Source: Acinetobacter baylyi DSM 14961 = CIP 107474 (GTDB taxonomy: Bacteria > Pseudomonadota > Gammaproteobacteria > Pseudomonadales > Moraxellaceae). Taken from it: 64,000 nucleotides of DNA. Numbering within the stretch: position 1 is the first letter of the stretch; each line of letters starts with the position of its first letter. The stretch is from assembly GCF_000368685.1 (NCBI RefSeq), contig NZ_KB849625.1:124001-188000 (forward strand), written 5' to 3'. The notes below the pieces were generated by a model. The model searched no databases and was not told the DNA's origin. It worked only from the letters and a program-made list of their open reading frames with translations. The translations under genes and the position numbers were made by a program. Positions 47,692 through 55,995 of this stretch are shown here, one piece after another.

Positions 47692-48456
47692 CTAGTTAAA
47701 GACAAAGCCACCATTGACTGGGATATTTTGTCCCGTCACAAACGATGCAAGATCAGATAGCAAATAAAGCGCTGTGCCGTTTAAATCCTGTGGATGTTGC
47801 TGACGCTGAATGGCGCGACCAGTGACATATAGGTCATGTCGTTCTTGTGGTACGTACTCGGTTGCTTCAACCAGAGTAAGCCCTGGAGAGAGTGTATTTA
47901 CACAGATGTTAAATTCCCCCAACTCTCTTGCCATTGAGCGAGTCATCGAAAGAATGGCACCCTTACTTGCAACATAAGCCATCAACTTGGGCGCACCCCA
48001 AAGTGCAGTATCAGAAGCAATATTGATAATCTTTGCGCTTTGTGACTGTTTCAAATACGGTACACATGCCTGAACCATCAACCATGTACCTTTGACATTG
48101 ACCGTCATAACCCGATCCCACAAATCAGGATCGTATTGAGTTAAGTCCTTACCCCCCACACCTGTTGCCAATGCAGCACAGTTCACTAAACCATCCAGAC
48201 CACCCCAAGTATTTACGGCAAATTGAACTGCAGTCTGAATTGATTCAGGTTGAGATAAATCCAGTCCAACAGCTTGCACCTGCAAACCTTGTTGTTGTAA
48301 CTGCTTTGCCTCGCCTTCAACCAATTCGATTAAAATATCTGCCATGATGACTTGTGCACCCGCCTCAGCAATTGCTTGAGCAAAGCCCAAACCAAGCCCA
48401 CGTGCTGCTCCCGTGACAATAATTTTTTTACCGTGCAGTAATGTATGAATGGTCAT
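47692..48456 (-). CDS. SDR, putative cis-dihydrodiol dehydrogenase
   Basis: Classical SDR of about 254 aa from the ATG at 48456 (AAGGA eight bases upstream). TGAARGLGLGFAQAI, the NAD-selecting Asp in MADILIELVE, NCAALATG in the NNAG place, INIASDTALWG (Ser) and YVASKGAILSM (Tyr-x-x-x-Lys) are all present. Encoded between the Rieske oxygenase and the extradiol dioxygenase, it most likely rearomatises the cis-dihydrodiol to a catechol. It is 5 bp from the Rieske stop and 10 bp from the VOC start, so it is tightly coupled. Confidence 0.85.
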   Translation of the reverse strand: MTIHTLLHGKKIIVTGAARGLGLGFAQAIAEAGAQVIMADILIELVEGEAKQLQQQGLQVQAVGLDLSQPESIQTAVQFAVNTWGGLDGLVNCAALATGVGGKDLTQYDPDLWDRVMTVNVKGTWLMVQACVPYLKQSQSAKIINIASDTALWGAPKLMAYVASKGAILSMTRSMARELGEFNICVNTLSPGLTLVEATEYVPQERHDLYVTGRAIQRQQHPQDLNGTALYLLSDLASFVTGQNIPVNGGFVFN

Positions 48457-48467
48457 AACCACAATCC

Positions 48468-49520
48468 TTATGGTGTTTCGGTCAAAGATGAAGTGTTTAG
48501 CACTGCAATTTTTTTCAACTGCTTTTCGGCTTCTTTTTTCATCAGACGGCGTAAACGTGACAATCCAACATCATGTTGATAAAGGAATTCTTTAGAACGT
48601 GCATTCGGTGCAAGATTTTCCAGAATAATACGATCCTGCTCCAGCACATCCCAATGCAATTTTTCTAGGTGATTACGATATAAGAAACGCCAAACATTGC
48701 GTTGCCAGCCATTGACCTTGCGGCAGCGCCAGAAAAATACACGGGTATTATCGGCATCAATAGGCGTTGCAAAACCAACAATCCAGAACACACCACCTGG
48801 GCCAAAGTCTTTACGATATGGAATAGACAGACGTAACCAGCTTGCACCTGTATTACCATATTCAACCCAGTCAAAATTAACGCCAGTTTGACCTTCCTTT
48901 TCAAAAATAAAACCATGCTCAGTGCTGCGATGTTTCATTTCTGCGGTACGTTCACCTTCTGCCATGGAGTGCGAAGTACAATGCAAATACGTTCCATGCA
49001 TCGGATCCATGACATTATCAATTGCATATTGATGATTGACCTTCCAGTCTGCCTGACACAAAAATGAACTCCACGCTTCACTGGCTAACTGTTCAGGGAA
49101 CACTAGCTCTGCTGGTGGCTCATTGGCGTCGATTCCAAACCAGATAAAAATAGCGTCATGCTTTTCAATAATTGGATAGCTTTTAACACAGGCTGCACCC
49201 TTGAGTGGACATTCATGCACCGCAGGTACATCTGCAACCACACCATCTCCCCCCACTTCTACACCGTGATACCAGCAAGCAACCCGATCCCCCAGATTCC
49301 AGCCCAACGATAAACGCGCACCACGGTGCGGACAGCGATCTTCCAATGCATAAAGCTGACCAGCTTCATCACGCCAAACCACAATATTTTCACCCAAACG
49401 GGTAATCCCAACTGGATTGGCACTGACTTCCCAACTGGCGAGTACTGGATACCATTGGTCACGTAAACCCAAATCAAGATATTGTTCAGTACTTGAAGCG
49501 TGTTGATAAATTGCATTCAT
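48468..49520 (-). CDS. Rieske non-heme iron oxygenase, alpha subunit
   Basis: Terminal oxygenase of 350 aa from the ATG at 49520 (AAGGA eight bases upstream). The Rieske cluster ligands are C63-x-H65 (CPHRG) and C82-x-x-H85 (CWYHG). The mononuclear iron motif is DNVMDPMHGTYLH with H175 and H180. There is no beta subunit gene, so it is an alpha-only oxygenase like carbazole, 2-oxoquinoline or vanillate oxygenases. The ferredoxin and reductase genes of its electron chain are in the same operon. The C-terminal 20 residues after KKEAEKQLKK look like a flexible tail. Substrate unknown. Confidence 0.88.
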   Translation of the reverse strand: MNAIYQHASSTEQYLDLGLRDQWYPVLASWEVSANPVGITRLGENIVVWRDEAGQLYALEDRCPHRGARLSLGWNLGDRVACWYHGVEVGGDGVVADVPAVHECPLKGAACVKSYPIIEKHDAIFIWFGIDANEPPAELVFPEQLASEAWSSFLCQADWKVNHQYAIDNVMDPMHGTYLHCTSHSMAEGERTAEMKHRSTEHGFIFEKEGQTGVNFDWVEYGNTGASWLRLSIPYRKDFGPGGVFWIVGFATPIDADNTRVFFWRCRKVNGWQRNVWRFLYRNHLEKLHWDVLEQDRIILENLAPNARSKEFLYQHDVGLSRLRRLMKKEAEKQLKKIAVLNTSSLTETP

Positions 49521-49537
49521 TGTTGTCATCCTTGCTG

Positions 49538-49837
49538 TTAATAGCCCAAACGCTGCATTTCTTCTGTGAAGCTTTGCATGGTCCAGACTTCACCAGATTC
49601 ACGGCGAAACCCTTGTCGATTTAGAGAGTCGACCAGATCATTCAGCTCAGTTACGCCTGAAGCAAAAGCCTGAATCAAATGTTTGACAAAGTCCTGCTCA
49701 TACACCGTTGGTTTTTTATAACGAGTCTGCCAGACCAGATGTTCAACCTGCCCAGGAATCTGAATATTGTTAATACCCGCTTCTTTTGATGGCGATGGGC
49801 TCATCCAGTTAGCCAGTTTTTCATTAAATTGTTTCAT
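49538..49837 (-). CDS. Small recombinase-like helix-turn-helix protein in the Rieske operon
   Basis: A 99-aa protein with a good RBS (AAGGA eight bases upstream), 17 bp before the Rieske gene. Its last 45 residues (ELNDLVDSLNRQGFRRESGEVWTMQSFTEEMQ) look like the small helical domain that follows the catalytic domain in serine recombinases (pattern: ..LNxxGxxxxxGxxWT..), yet there is no catalytic serine domain. I recall proteins of this sort annotated beside Rieske systems in other proteobacteria. It may be a structural or regulatory partner of the oxygenase. Function unknown. Confidence 0.7.
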   Translation of the reverse strand: MKQFNEKLANWMSPSPSKEAGINNIQIPGQVEHLVWQTRYKKPTVYEQDFVKHLIQAFASGVTELNDLVDSLNRQGFRRESGEVWTMQSFTEEMQRLGY

Positions 49838-49855
49838 AGCAAAATTCCTTTTCCC

Positions 49856-50161
49856 TCACAGTTGAATCTGGATCTGCTGATCTTCAACACGTACAGGATA
49901 TGTACAAAGATCGCGGCAGCCTGGTCCACTTTTTAATTGCCCTGTTTGGATATCAAAAATAGCTTCATGCAGCGGACATTCAACCGTCTGATCTTCAATA
50001 AACCCTTCTGTCAGTAATGCAAAGGCATGCGGACAAACGTTTTCGATTGCGAAATAGTTTTCATCAATCACAAATACGCCAATCTTTTTGTCATTAATCT
50101 CTACTGCTTTTGGTTCATCTTCCGAGACATCATCAATGCCACAAACTGAAATCCAACTCAT
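49856..50161 (-). CDS. Rieske-type ferredoxin
   Basis: A 101-aa BphA3-like [2Fe-2S] ferredoxin that passes electrons from the reductase (45509) to the oxygenase (48468). Cluster ligands are C43-x-H45 (NVCPHAFALL) and C62-x-x-H65 (ECPLHEAIFD), spaced as in the family. It is the first gene of the thirteen-gene minus-strand operon. GAGGG lies eight bases before the ATG at 50161, and a near-palindromic GTTTTATATACAAAAC starts 20 bp upstream. Confidence 0.92.
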   Translation of the reverse strand: MSWISVCGIDDVSEDEPKAVEINDKKIGVFVIDENYFAIENVCPHAFALLTEGFIEDQTVECPLHEAIFDIQTGQLKSGPGCRDLCTYPVRVEDQQIQIQL

Positions 50162-50180
50162 CGTTTGAGCCCTCGATATT

Positions 50181-50215
50181 GTTTTATATACAAAACATTA
50201 GTTTATTTTCAAAAC
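50181..50215. promoter_or_regulatory. Candidate IclR-type operator before the Rieske operon
   Basis: GTTTTATATACAAAAC, four bases, then GTTTATTTTCAAAAC: two near-palindromic units in tandem, 20 bp upstream of the ferredoxin gene. The same motif stands upstream of iclR, the flavin monooxygenase and the porin. Confidence 0.65.
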
Positions 50216-50326
50216 ATAAGCACAGCATAATGCGCTTATTGATTTTATGTCAATAATTTTAAAATCATATTATTCAAATACTTATTTAAAATTTAATATT
50301 TAATTACGTTTTATGACATAAATTTA

Positions 50327-50352
50327 GTTTTATATATAAACATTGTTTTATC
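50327..50352. promoter_or_regulatory. Candidate IclR-type operator before iclR
   Basis: GTTTTATATATAAAC followed by ATTGTTTTATC. It is about 84 bp upstream of the IclR-family gene and on its side of the divergent region, which suggests autoregulation. Confidence 0.6.
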
Positions 50353-50435
50353 ACTTCGATATGATTAGAATAGTTCCAAAATAAAGCACAACGCACCAAC
50401 ATCACTCCCTTTTTACTTTTAGGAATTTTTATAGA

Positions 50436-51248
50436 ATGAGTGTAGTCATTGAAGAAGATGTACAAGAGGCTGAAAGTACTAAAAACGATGATCGCTACTT
50501 GGTTCCAGGGCTGGTTCGAGGCCTCGCGATTTTGCAAGCCTTTAATCAAGAATCTCAAGAAATGACCATTTCTGAAATTGCAGAAATTTTGGATGTGAAC
50601 CGTTCTAGTGCATTTCGTTTGATTTATACGCTGGAATCTTGCGGATATTTGCGTAAGGCAACTCAAAAAACCTATGCCCTAGATTCAAAAGTCATGGAGC
50701 TTGGTTTTAACAGTTTATCCAAACTGTCCTTACTTGATTTATCTACCCCCTTAATGAAAGAACTACGCGATCAAACCAAGATTGCAGTCCATCTTTCAAT
50801 TTTGGAAGGTACACATATTGTCTTTGTAAACAATATTCAATCGAGTGGCCCTTTTACCAGTACGATTAGTTTAGGAACGCGCTGGCCTGCACATGCGACT
50901 GTGATTGGTCAGCTATTGCTATCCAATTTATCAGAAACTGAAATTCGTCAGCGTTATCGTAAATTTGATGAATGGGATACCTTCTCGGAACTCACGCCAA
51001 AAAACTTAAAAGAATTATTATTGCGTCTGAATTATGTCAAAACTCAGCCGTCCATGGTCAGTTGGGGACATTACAATAATGATATGGCTGCCTGTGCAGC
51101 ACCCATTTATCGTCAATCCTCCAAAGATATGGTGGCAGTGTTGTCTGTAAGTTGCCCTATCACCACTTACGATGAATATACGTTTAAACATAGTGTCGCG
51201 GCTCAGGTCATCGAGACAGCAGATAAAATCTCTAAATTTATCTATTGA
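50436..51248 (+). CDS. IclR family transcriptional regulator
   Basis: A 270-aa IclR-type regulator, divergent from the Rieske operon. The winged HTH is MTISEIAEILDVNRSSAFRLIYTLESCGYL (about 45-75). The effector domain follows, with SILEGTHIVFVNNIQSSGPFTSTISLGTRWPAHATVIGQLLLS and the C-terminal SVSCPI element. An N-terminal 25-residue acidic arm precedes the HTH. AGGAA is ten bases upstream. Shared motifs at its own promoter, the operon, the flavin monooxygenase and the porin make it the probable local controller; effector unknown. Confidence 0.88.
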   Translation: MSVVIEEDVQEAESTKNDDRYLVPGLVRGLAILQAFNQESQEMTISEIAEILDVNRSSAFRLIYTLESCGYLRKATQKTYALDSKVMELGFNSLSKLSLLDLSTPLMKELRDQTKIAVHLSILEGTHIVFVNNIQSSGPFTSTISLGTRWPAHATVIGQLLLSNLSETEIRQRYRKFDEWDTFSELTPKNLKELLLRLNYVKTQPSMVSWGHYNNDMAACAAPIYRQSSKDMVAVLSVSCPITTYDEYTFKHSVAAQVIETADKISKFIY

Positions 51249-51399
51249 TGTATATGGCAAAGGATTGCCATCACTTAAAATATTCAGCATGAAATAAAGT
51301 CTAATTAAAAATGCGCCGTATATCCCCTTACGATGCCTCTCTTTCTATTCTCTAATTTGAGACATTCCCAATACATTCACCTGCTCAATCAAAAAAAGA

Positions 51400-51427
51400 T
51401 TGACTTGCCTTTAAATTAGCATAAATA
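51400..51427 (+). promoter_or_regulatory. Predicted sigma-70 promoter of the flavin monooxygenase gene
   Basis: TTGACT at 51400-51405 and TAAATA at 51422-51427, with 16 bases between. The segment from GATTGACT to TTAGCATAAAT closely resembles the vanA promoter at 56156. The operator-like motif starts 9 bp downstream. Confidence 0.6.
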
Positions 51428-51435
51428 TAGCTTAT

Positions 51436-51470
51436 GTTTTATATAGGTAACTTTGTTTTATATTTAAAAC
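51436..51470. promoter_or_regulatory. Candidate IclR-type operator before the flavin monooxygenase
   Basis: GTTTTATATAGGTAAC, three bases, then GTTTTATATTTAAAAC: two units 19 bp apart, lying just after the -10 of the predicted promoter and about 38 bp before the gene. Confidence 0.65.
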
Positions 51471-51507
51471 TAAGTATTTTTTAAATGATGTTTTTATCTG
51501 GTAAATA

Positions 51508-52653
51508 ATGAGTATGGATACTTTAAAAATTGCAATTATTGGTGGTGGTGTAGGAGGCTTGGCAGCAGGAATTGCACTTAGAAGAAGTGGTCATGCCGTC
51601 AGTATTTTTGAACAGGCCTCTAGCTTTTCCAGAGTCGGAGCTGATATCAACCTCACCCCAAATGTTGTACGCGCAATCGATGGCTTGGGAGCAGGTGAAG
51701 CTATTCGACAGTCAGGAGCTATGCCCACCTATCGTATTAGTCGTGACTGGGATACTGGACTTGAAACTTCACGCTTAGGCATGAGTAAAGATGCCGAACA
51801 ACGTTATGGTGCTCCACAAGTGACGATACATCGTGCTGATATCGTACAAGCGCTGGCAGATCAATTTCCGCTTGAACATATTCATTTTTCAAAACGCCTT
51901 AAAACGCTAAGTCAGGATGAAAATGGTATTCGACTGATCTTTGAAGATGGCTCACAGCAGAAATTTGATGTTGTAGTGGGTGCGGATGGCATCCATTCAC
52001 GTGTTCGAACTGCCATATTTGGTGAAGAATCTCCGCGCTTTACAGGAATTGTTTCATTCCGTTGCGTTGTTCCTACCGAAAAAGTCAAACACGTTCCTGA
52101 AATTGAGGCTTTCACCAAATGGTGGGGACCTGTTCCAGAGCAGCAGATCGTCACCTTTCCACTTAATCAGGGCAAAGATACTTTTATTTTTGCCACTACA
52201 GGTCAGGAAACGTGGACGGAAGAATCCTGGACCAGTCAAGGGGATGTCGATGAATTACGGGAGTTTTATAAAGACTTTCATCCAAACGCAAAAGCCTTAC
52301 TGCAAGCCTGTGATACTACATTAAAAAGTGCTTTATACGAACGTGATCCATTACCTCAGTGGTCTCAAGATTGTGTCACGCTATTAGGTGATGCATGCCA
52401 TCCTATGCTGCCTTTTATGGCGCAAGGTGCAGGCATGGCAATTGAAGATGCTGTTGTATTGGGCCGTGCCTTTGAAGGCATCCGCCATAAACAGCAAATC
52501 AAAAATGCGTTAAAAATATATGAGGAAACACGCAAACAGCGTACCGCACAAATCCAGCTCGGTTCACAAGGGAATCAATGGATGAAGCAACAAGGCAATG
52601 CTGACTGGGTTTATCGTTATGATGCATGGCATACCGAATTGGCTCAGAGCTAA
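51508..52653 (+). CDS. FAD-dependent monooxygenase, NicC/salicylate-hydroxylase-like
   Basis: Class A flavoprotein hydroxylase of 381 aa. The FAD loop is IIGGGVGGLAAGIALRRSGH, the DG motif is VVVGADGIHSRVR, and the second FAD motif is LLGDACHPMLPFMAQGAGMAIEDAVVLG. The C-terminal QLGSQGNQWMKQQGNADWVYRYDAW resembles the end of 6-hydroxynicotinate 3-monooxygenase (NicC), and the length is nearly identical (382 aa). Such enzymes hydroxylate a phenol or hydroxypyridine, sometimes with decarboxylation. The operator motif links it to the Rieske operon 1.3 kb away. Substrate not proven. Confidence 0.82.
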   Translation: MSMDTLKIAIIGGGVGGLAAGIALRRSGHAVSIFEQASSFSRVGADINLTPNVVRAIDGLGAGEAIRQSGAMPTYRISRDWDTGLETSRLGMSKDAEQRYGAPQVTIHRADIVQALADQFPLEHIHFSKRLKTLSQDENGIRLIFEDGSQQKFDVVVGADGIHSRVRTAIFGEESPRFTGIVSFRCVVPTEKVKHVPEIEAFTKWWGPVPEQQIVTFPLNQGKDTFIFATTGQETWTEESWTSQGDVDELREFYKDFHPNAKALLQACDTTLKSALYERDPLPQWSQDCVTLLGDACHPMLPFMAQGAGMAIEDAVVLGRAFEGIRHKQQIKNALKIYEETRKQRTAQIQLGSQGNQWMKQQGNADWVYRYDAWHTELAQS

Positions 52654-52677
52654 AACCATGCCGTTTAAGTAAAAAAC

Positions 52678-52715
52678 TAAAGATTAAGCCATGCTTTAAC
52701 ATGACTTAATCTTTA
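52678..52715. terminator. Bidirectional terminator between flavin monooxygenase and vanP
   Basis: Eleven-base arms TAAAGATTAAG and CTTAATCTTTA with a 16-base loop that contains a small CATG/CATG repeat. It separates the two convergent genes. Confidence 0.7.
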
Positions 52716-52745
52716 TAGCATTTTAAATGTATACAAATAGTGGGT

Positions 52746-54029
52746 TTAAAACTTAAAAGTATAATCTACATTTAAACGTGTTTCGTTGGTTGAATGAAAA
52801 GTCATAATCGTTGGCATATCATTACGGTAGTGAGAAAAGCGCCCACGTAATCCTAAGCCTTTGAACTTACCTTCGGGAATACGATATCCCAACTCAACTT
52901 CCATCGATTCTTCTTTGAAACGCTGGTCGCCATAATTGAGTAAATTAATGTCTTCACCTTTGGCATAACGGGTCATAAAGCGTAACCCATTCAGAGAAAT
53001 ATCCCCCACATTTACATTTTTAAACTCGTATTCATAACGGACGGAATATACTTTTTCATCTTTGTTAGAATAATCCGAACTCATAAAATCCAATACAACC
53101 GGGCTTTCTGTACCAGACAAAAATGGTAAACCTGTAGCACCAAATGACTGCATATAACCTAAAGAGATCGTATGATTTTGATAATTGAGGCCAAATAAAC
53201 CACTTAAATGACGGTTATCTACCTCTCCAATTTTCTTTGTACCCGCATCTTCGCTATTGAAAAACCGAACATCACTCAAAAAATTTAATTGTTGATTCAG
53301 CGGTTGTTTGCCGTTAAAGCCCAAAAATTGTTGTTGGTAAATATTATGCAATTCTGCCTGATAAGCTCGTACTCTATACGCATCATTAACCTGATATGCG
53401 CCACCCAAGGTATAGAAATAATCTGTCGTTGCAGCGCGATCAAAACGACGATTGATATTGTCTGTTCCAACATCGGTAAAACGGATGGAATCACGCTGAC
53501 GCACTTCATCGACATAAAAACCTTCCAGTTGAAATTTTGGAATTTCTGTCGATAAAAAACGTACTCCTCGATAAGTTTGTGGAAACAAGCGCGCAGGTGA
53601 AGAGAAAATAGTAGGCAGTAACGGCACCAAATCACCCACAAACAGCTCATTGTTGCGATACTTTGCCTTGCCTGTTATTCCGACTTTGCCATAATAATCA
53701 TCACGTGAATTATCTGAATTGACAGGCAACAAACCACTACGTGCATAATCATCAGCACGATTTCCCATCAAATTGAATCCAGCCATCGCCAGTACATCAA
53801 CACCAAAACCCACTGGTCCATCTGTATAACCAGACTGACCTTTAAAAATTACCCCTTGCGCCCAATCTCGGGCGGCGGTATAGGGGTACGGATCTTGTTT
53901 ATAATCCCGATCAAAATAAAAGTTTCGAAGTGTGAGTTCTGCTTTACTGTCTGCAATAAATTCGGCATGGACTACAGGGGTAAATAATAGGCATAAGCAG
54001 CCCCCCACCCATAAGGATGTCTTTTTCAT
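52746..54029 (-). CDS. vanP: OprD-family outer-membrane porin VanP
   Basis: A 427-aa OprD-like porin with a signal peptide (SLWVGGCLCLLFTPVVHA) and terminal Phe (LNVDYTFKF). Strand patterns such as LTLRNFYFDRDY and the NAYRVRAYQAELHNIYQQQ-type region fit specific channels for aromatic acids. It lies 31 bp downstream of the vanK-like carrier and on the same strand. In A. baylyi a vanK-vanP pair accompanies vanAB, so I assign it to vanillate uptake across the outer membrane. The name rests on context as much as on sequence. Confidence 0.82.
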   Translation of the reverse strand: MKKTSLWVGGCLCLLFTPVVHAEFIADSKAELTLRNFYFDRDYKQDPYPYTAARDWAQGVIFKGQSGYTDGPVGFGVDVLAMAGFNLMGNRADDYARSGLLPVNSDNSRDDYYGKVGITGKAKYRNNELFVGDLVPLLPTIFSSPARLFPQTYRGVRFLSTEIPKFQLEGFYVDEVRQRDSIRFTDVGTDNINRRFDRAATTDYFYTLGGAYQVNDAYRVRAYQAELHNIYQQQFLGFNGKQPLNQQLNFLSDVRFFNSEDAGTKKIGEVDNRHLSGLFGLNYQNHTISLGYMQSFGATGLPFLSGTESPVVLDFMSSDYSNKDEKVYSVRYEYEFKNVNVGDISLNGLRFMTRYAKGEDINLLNYGDQRFKEESMEVELGYRIPEGKFKGLGLRGRFSHYRNDMPTIMTFHSTNETRLNVDYTFKF

Positions 54030-54060
54030 TTTTTAAACTCTACTGTTTTATTATATTGAT

Positions 54061-55407
54061 TTAAGCAACTGTTTTTATAGAACTTCCTAGACCTTCTTTC
54101 TGGCGATAAAATGCCTTACTCAAGCTCAGAATCAGGAAAATCGCTAAAATAAAAACAATACCGTAATAGGCATACAAGGTTGACGGAGCTAAGCCTTTAT
54201 CGAGAAAAATACCTGCCACTGTTGGTGATAAAATTGCACCAATACGGCCAAAACCAATGGCATAACCTACACCACGACTACGTATATCTGCGTCATAAAT
54301 AGTGGGAGAAATAGAATATAAACCCGCCACACAGCCATTAATGAGTGTACCAAGCAATAAACCGACCATGAGTGCAATACTCACTTGCGAAGATACGGCC
54401 ACGAACAACCATACACACACAGCGGTTAATCCCAAAAAGAGACTTAAGGCATGAAAGATTTTAATACGTGATGCCAAAAGACCAATAATTGCAGCACCAA
54501 AAACACCACCAATACTAATTAAGATTCCTGTCGTTACGCCCTGACTTGGCGACATGCCCATTGCAATCAGAATTTTTGGTGTCCAGCTCATCACAAAATA
54601 AAAACCGAACATGACCAGAAAGAAAGCAAACCACAAACATAATGTTTGAAATCCCTGCTTGCCTTGAAAAAGCTTGGCAATATCACTGCTGTGCTGTTGT
54701 GTATTTTTTTCATGCTGTGGTAAGGCATTTAAGCGAACAAGTCCGATACGCTGCACGGTCAGATTGATTTTTTCTAGTGCTTGCTTCGGTTTCTTCGCCA
54801 ATAAATAATCCAGTGATTCTGGTAATAACCATAAGCTCACCAATAACATTACAACTGTCGTCACACCACCCGCCAGAAAGATCGAACGCCAGCCTAAATG
54901 CTCAATCAATAGTAATGACAATATGCCGCCTAATGTTGCGCCAATCCCATACCCCGTTGACATGAGACTAACAGCAAGACTACGCCAGCGTAAATTGGCA
55001 TATTCACTGGCCAAAACGTTGCTACTGGCTAAAATACCCCCCACCCCAATACCTGTCACAAAGCGTAATGCTGCCAACATACTGTGGCTATGCACCAAAC
55101 CACAGGCGAGCATGCTGATGCCTGCAATAGCTAAACAAATTAAAATCAGTAAACGGCGACCAATTTTGTCTGCCAGAGGTGCCAGAAAAATAGAACCCGC
55201 AGCCATGCCAAACAAACCAGCACTAAGTAGAAGCCCGATTTGTGCACCTGAAAGTGACCACTCAGCTGAAACAGATGGAGCTGTAAATGCCATGACCATC
55301 ACATCAAAGCCATCAATAATATTGAGACACACGCAAACAACGATCACAAACCATTGATAACGGCTCATATTATTCTGATTAATTTCGCTTAAAATGTCTC
55401 TTTGCAT
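54061..55407 (-). CDS. vanK: Aromatic acid:H+ symporter VanK (MFS, AAHS)
   Basis: A 448-aa MFS carrier for aromatic acids. AAHS landmarks: NIIDGFDVMVMAFTAPSV in helix 1 (Asp-x-x-Asp-like acidic pair), LAPLADKIGRRLLIL in loop 2-3, RFVTGIGVGGILASSNVLASEYA in helix 4, and PESLDYLLAKKPKQALEKIN, the segment typical of the PcaK/VanK/BenK group. It diverges from vanA across an 800-bp region with five GGATCC operator-like sites, so it is probably also controlled by VanR. Confidence 0.88.
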   Translation of the reverse strand: MQRDILSEINQNNMSRYQWFVIVVCVCLNIIDGFDVMVMAFTAPSVSAEWSLSGAQIGLLLSAGLFGMAAGSIFLAPLADKIGRRLLILICLAIAGISMLACGLVHSHSMLAALRFVTGIGVGGILASSNVLASEYANLRWRSLAVSLMSTGYGIGATLGGILSLLLIEHLGWRSIFLAGGVTTVVMLLVSLWLLPESLDYLLAKKPKQALEKINLTVQRIGLVRLNALPQHEKNTQQHSSDIAKLFQGKQGFQTLCLWFAFFLVMFGFYFVMSWTPKILIAMGMSPSQGVTTGILISIGGVFGAAIIGLLASRIKIFHALSLFLGLTAVCVWLFVAVSSQVSIALMVGLLLGTLINGCVAGLYSISPTIYDADIRSRGVGYAIGFGRIGAILSPTVAGIFLDKGLAPSTLYAYYGIVFILAIFLILSLSKAFYRQKEGLGSSIKTVA

Positions 55408-55575
55408 TATATATCTCCCAATCTGGACAGGAGATACTCACGACATTACAAAGCTTGAATGCTGGGTGATTATGCATATCCATATCCATAATTGCCTAAA
55501 AGGAATTTATTTATGTCAGAAACAGTATGATTGGATCGGTTTCTGGAGCATCCTGCTCAATTTGCATACTGATAT

Positions 55576-55587
55576 AATGGATCCAAA
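55576..55587. promoter_or_regulatory. vanO: VanR-type operator-like site 1
   Basis: AATGGATCCAAA, ten of twelve bases of the VanR consensus ATTGGATCCAAT. It is 169 bp upstream of vanK, on the vanK side of the region. Confidence 0.6.
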
Positions 55588-55713
55588 AAATCAATTGGTT
55601 CTTGGAAAATTTTGTGCGATCAGCGTACATAAAGTTTAAATACTAAAATTAAAACAATAAAATTATATACTTGATAAAAATTATATTTGGTCTAGATATT
55701 TATTTAGAACAAA

Positions 55714-55725
55714 TATGGATCCAAT
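55714..55725. promoter_or_regulatory. vanO: VanR-type operator-like site 2
   Basis: TATGGATCCAAT, ten of twelve bases of ATTGGATCCAAT, in the vanK-vanA region. Confidence 0.6.
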
Positions 55726-55754
55726 AAATAAAAAATATATGCTTTTTAAACGGG

Positions 55755-55766
55755 AATGGATCCTCC
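55755..55766. promoter_or_regulatory. Weak VanR-type site 3
   Basis: AATGGATCCTCC keeps the GGATCC core, but its right flank is off consensus. It may be only a weak or chance site. Confidence 0.3.
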
Positions 55767-55838
55767 TTAAAAAATCATTATTTTAATACCGCAAAACCTA
55801 AGCAAGATGCATGGGAATTTCAAAGGATTACTCGAATC

Positions 55839-55940
55839 ATGATGAATCAATTAAGTCGATTTAGCTTCAGTCTATGTTTATTTACAGGTATTGTTATTCC
55901 TAGCGTAAATATGGCAAAAGCCTTGACGAACAACGCATGA
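55839..55940 (+). pseudogene. Short signal-peptide-like frame, probable gene remnant
   Basis: A 33-codon frame starting ATGATG, with AAGGA eleven bases upstream. It reads as a signal peptide (NQLSRFSFSLCLFTGIVIPS) followed by VNMAKALTNNA and a stop. Nothing similar continues downstream. It could be the surviving 5' end of an exported protein or porin gene, or a true small peptide. Its place between two VanR sites suggests a former van-regulated gene. Confidence 0.35.
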
Positions 55941-55995
55941 GGTTACATTACACCGTCAAGTTCTCATGTAAGGAGATGATCCAGAGTTGTTATTT

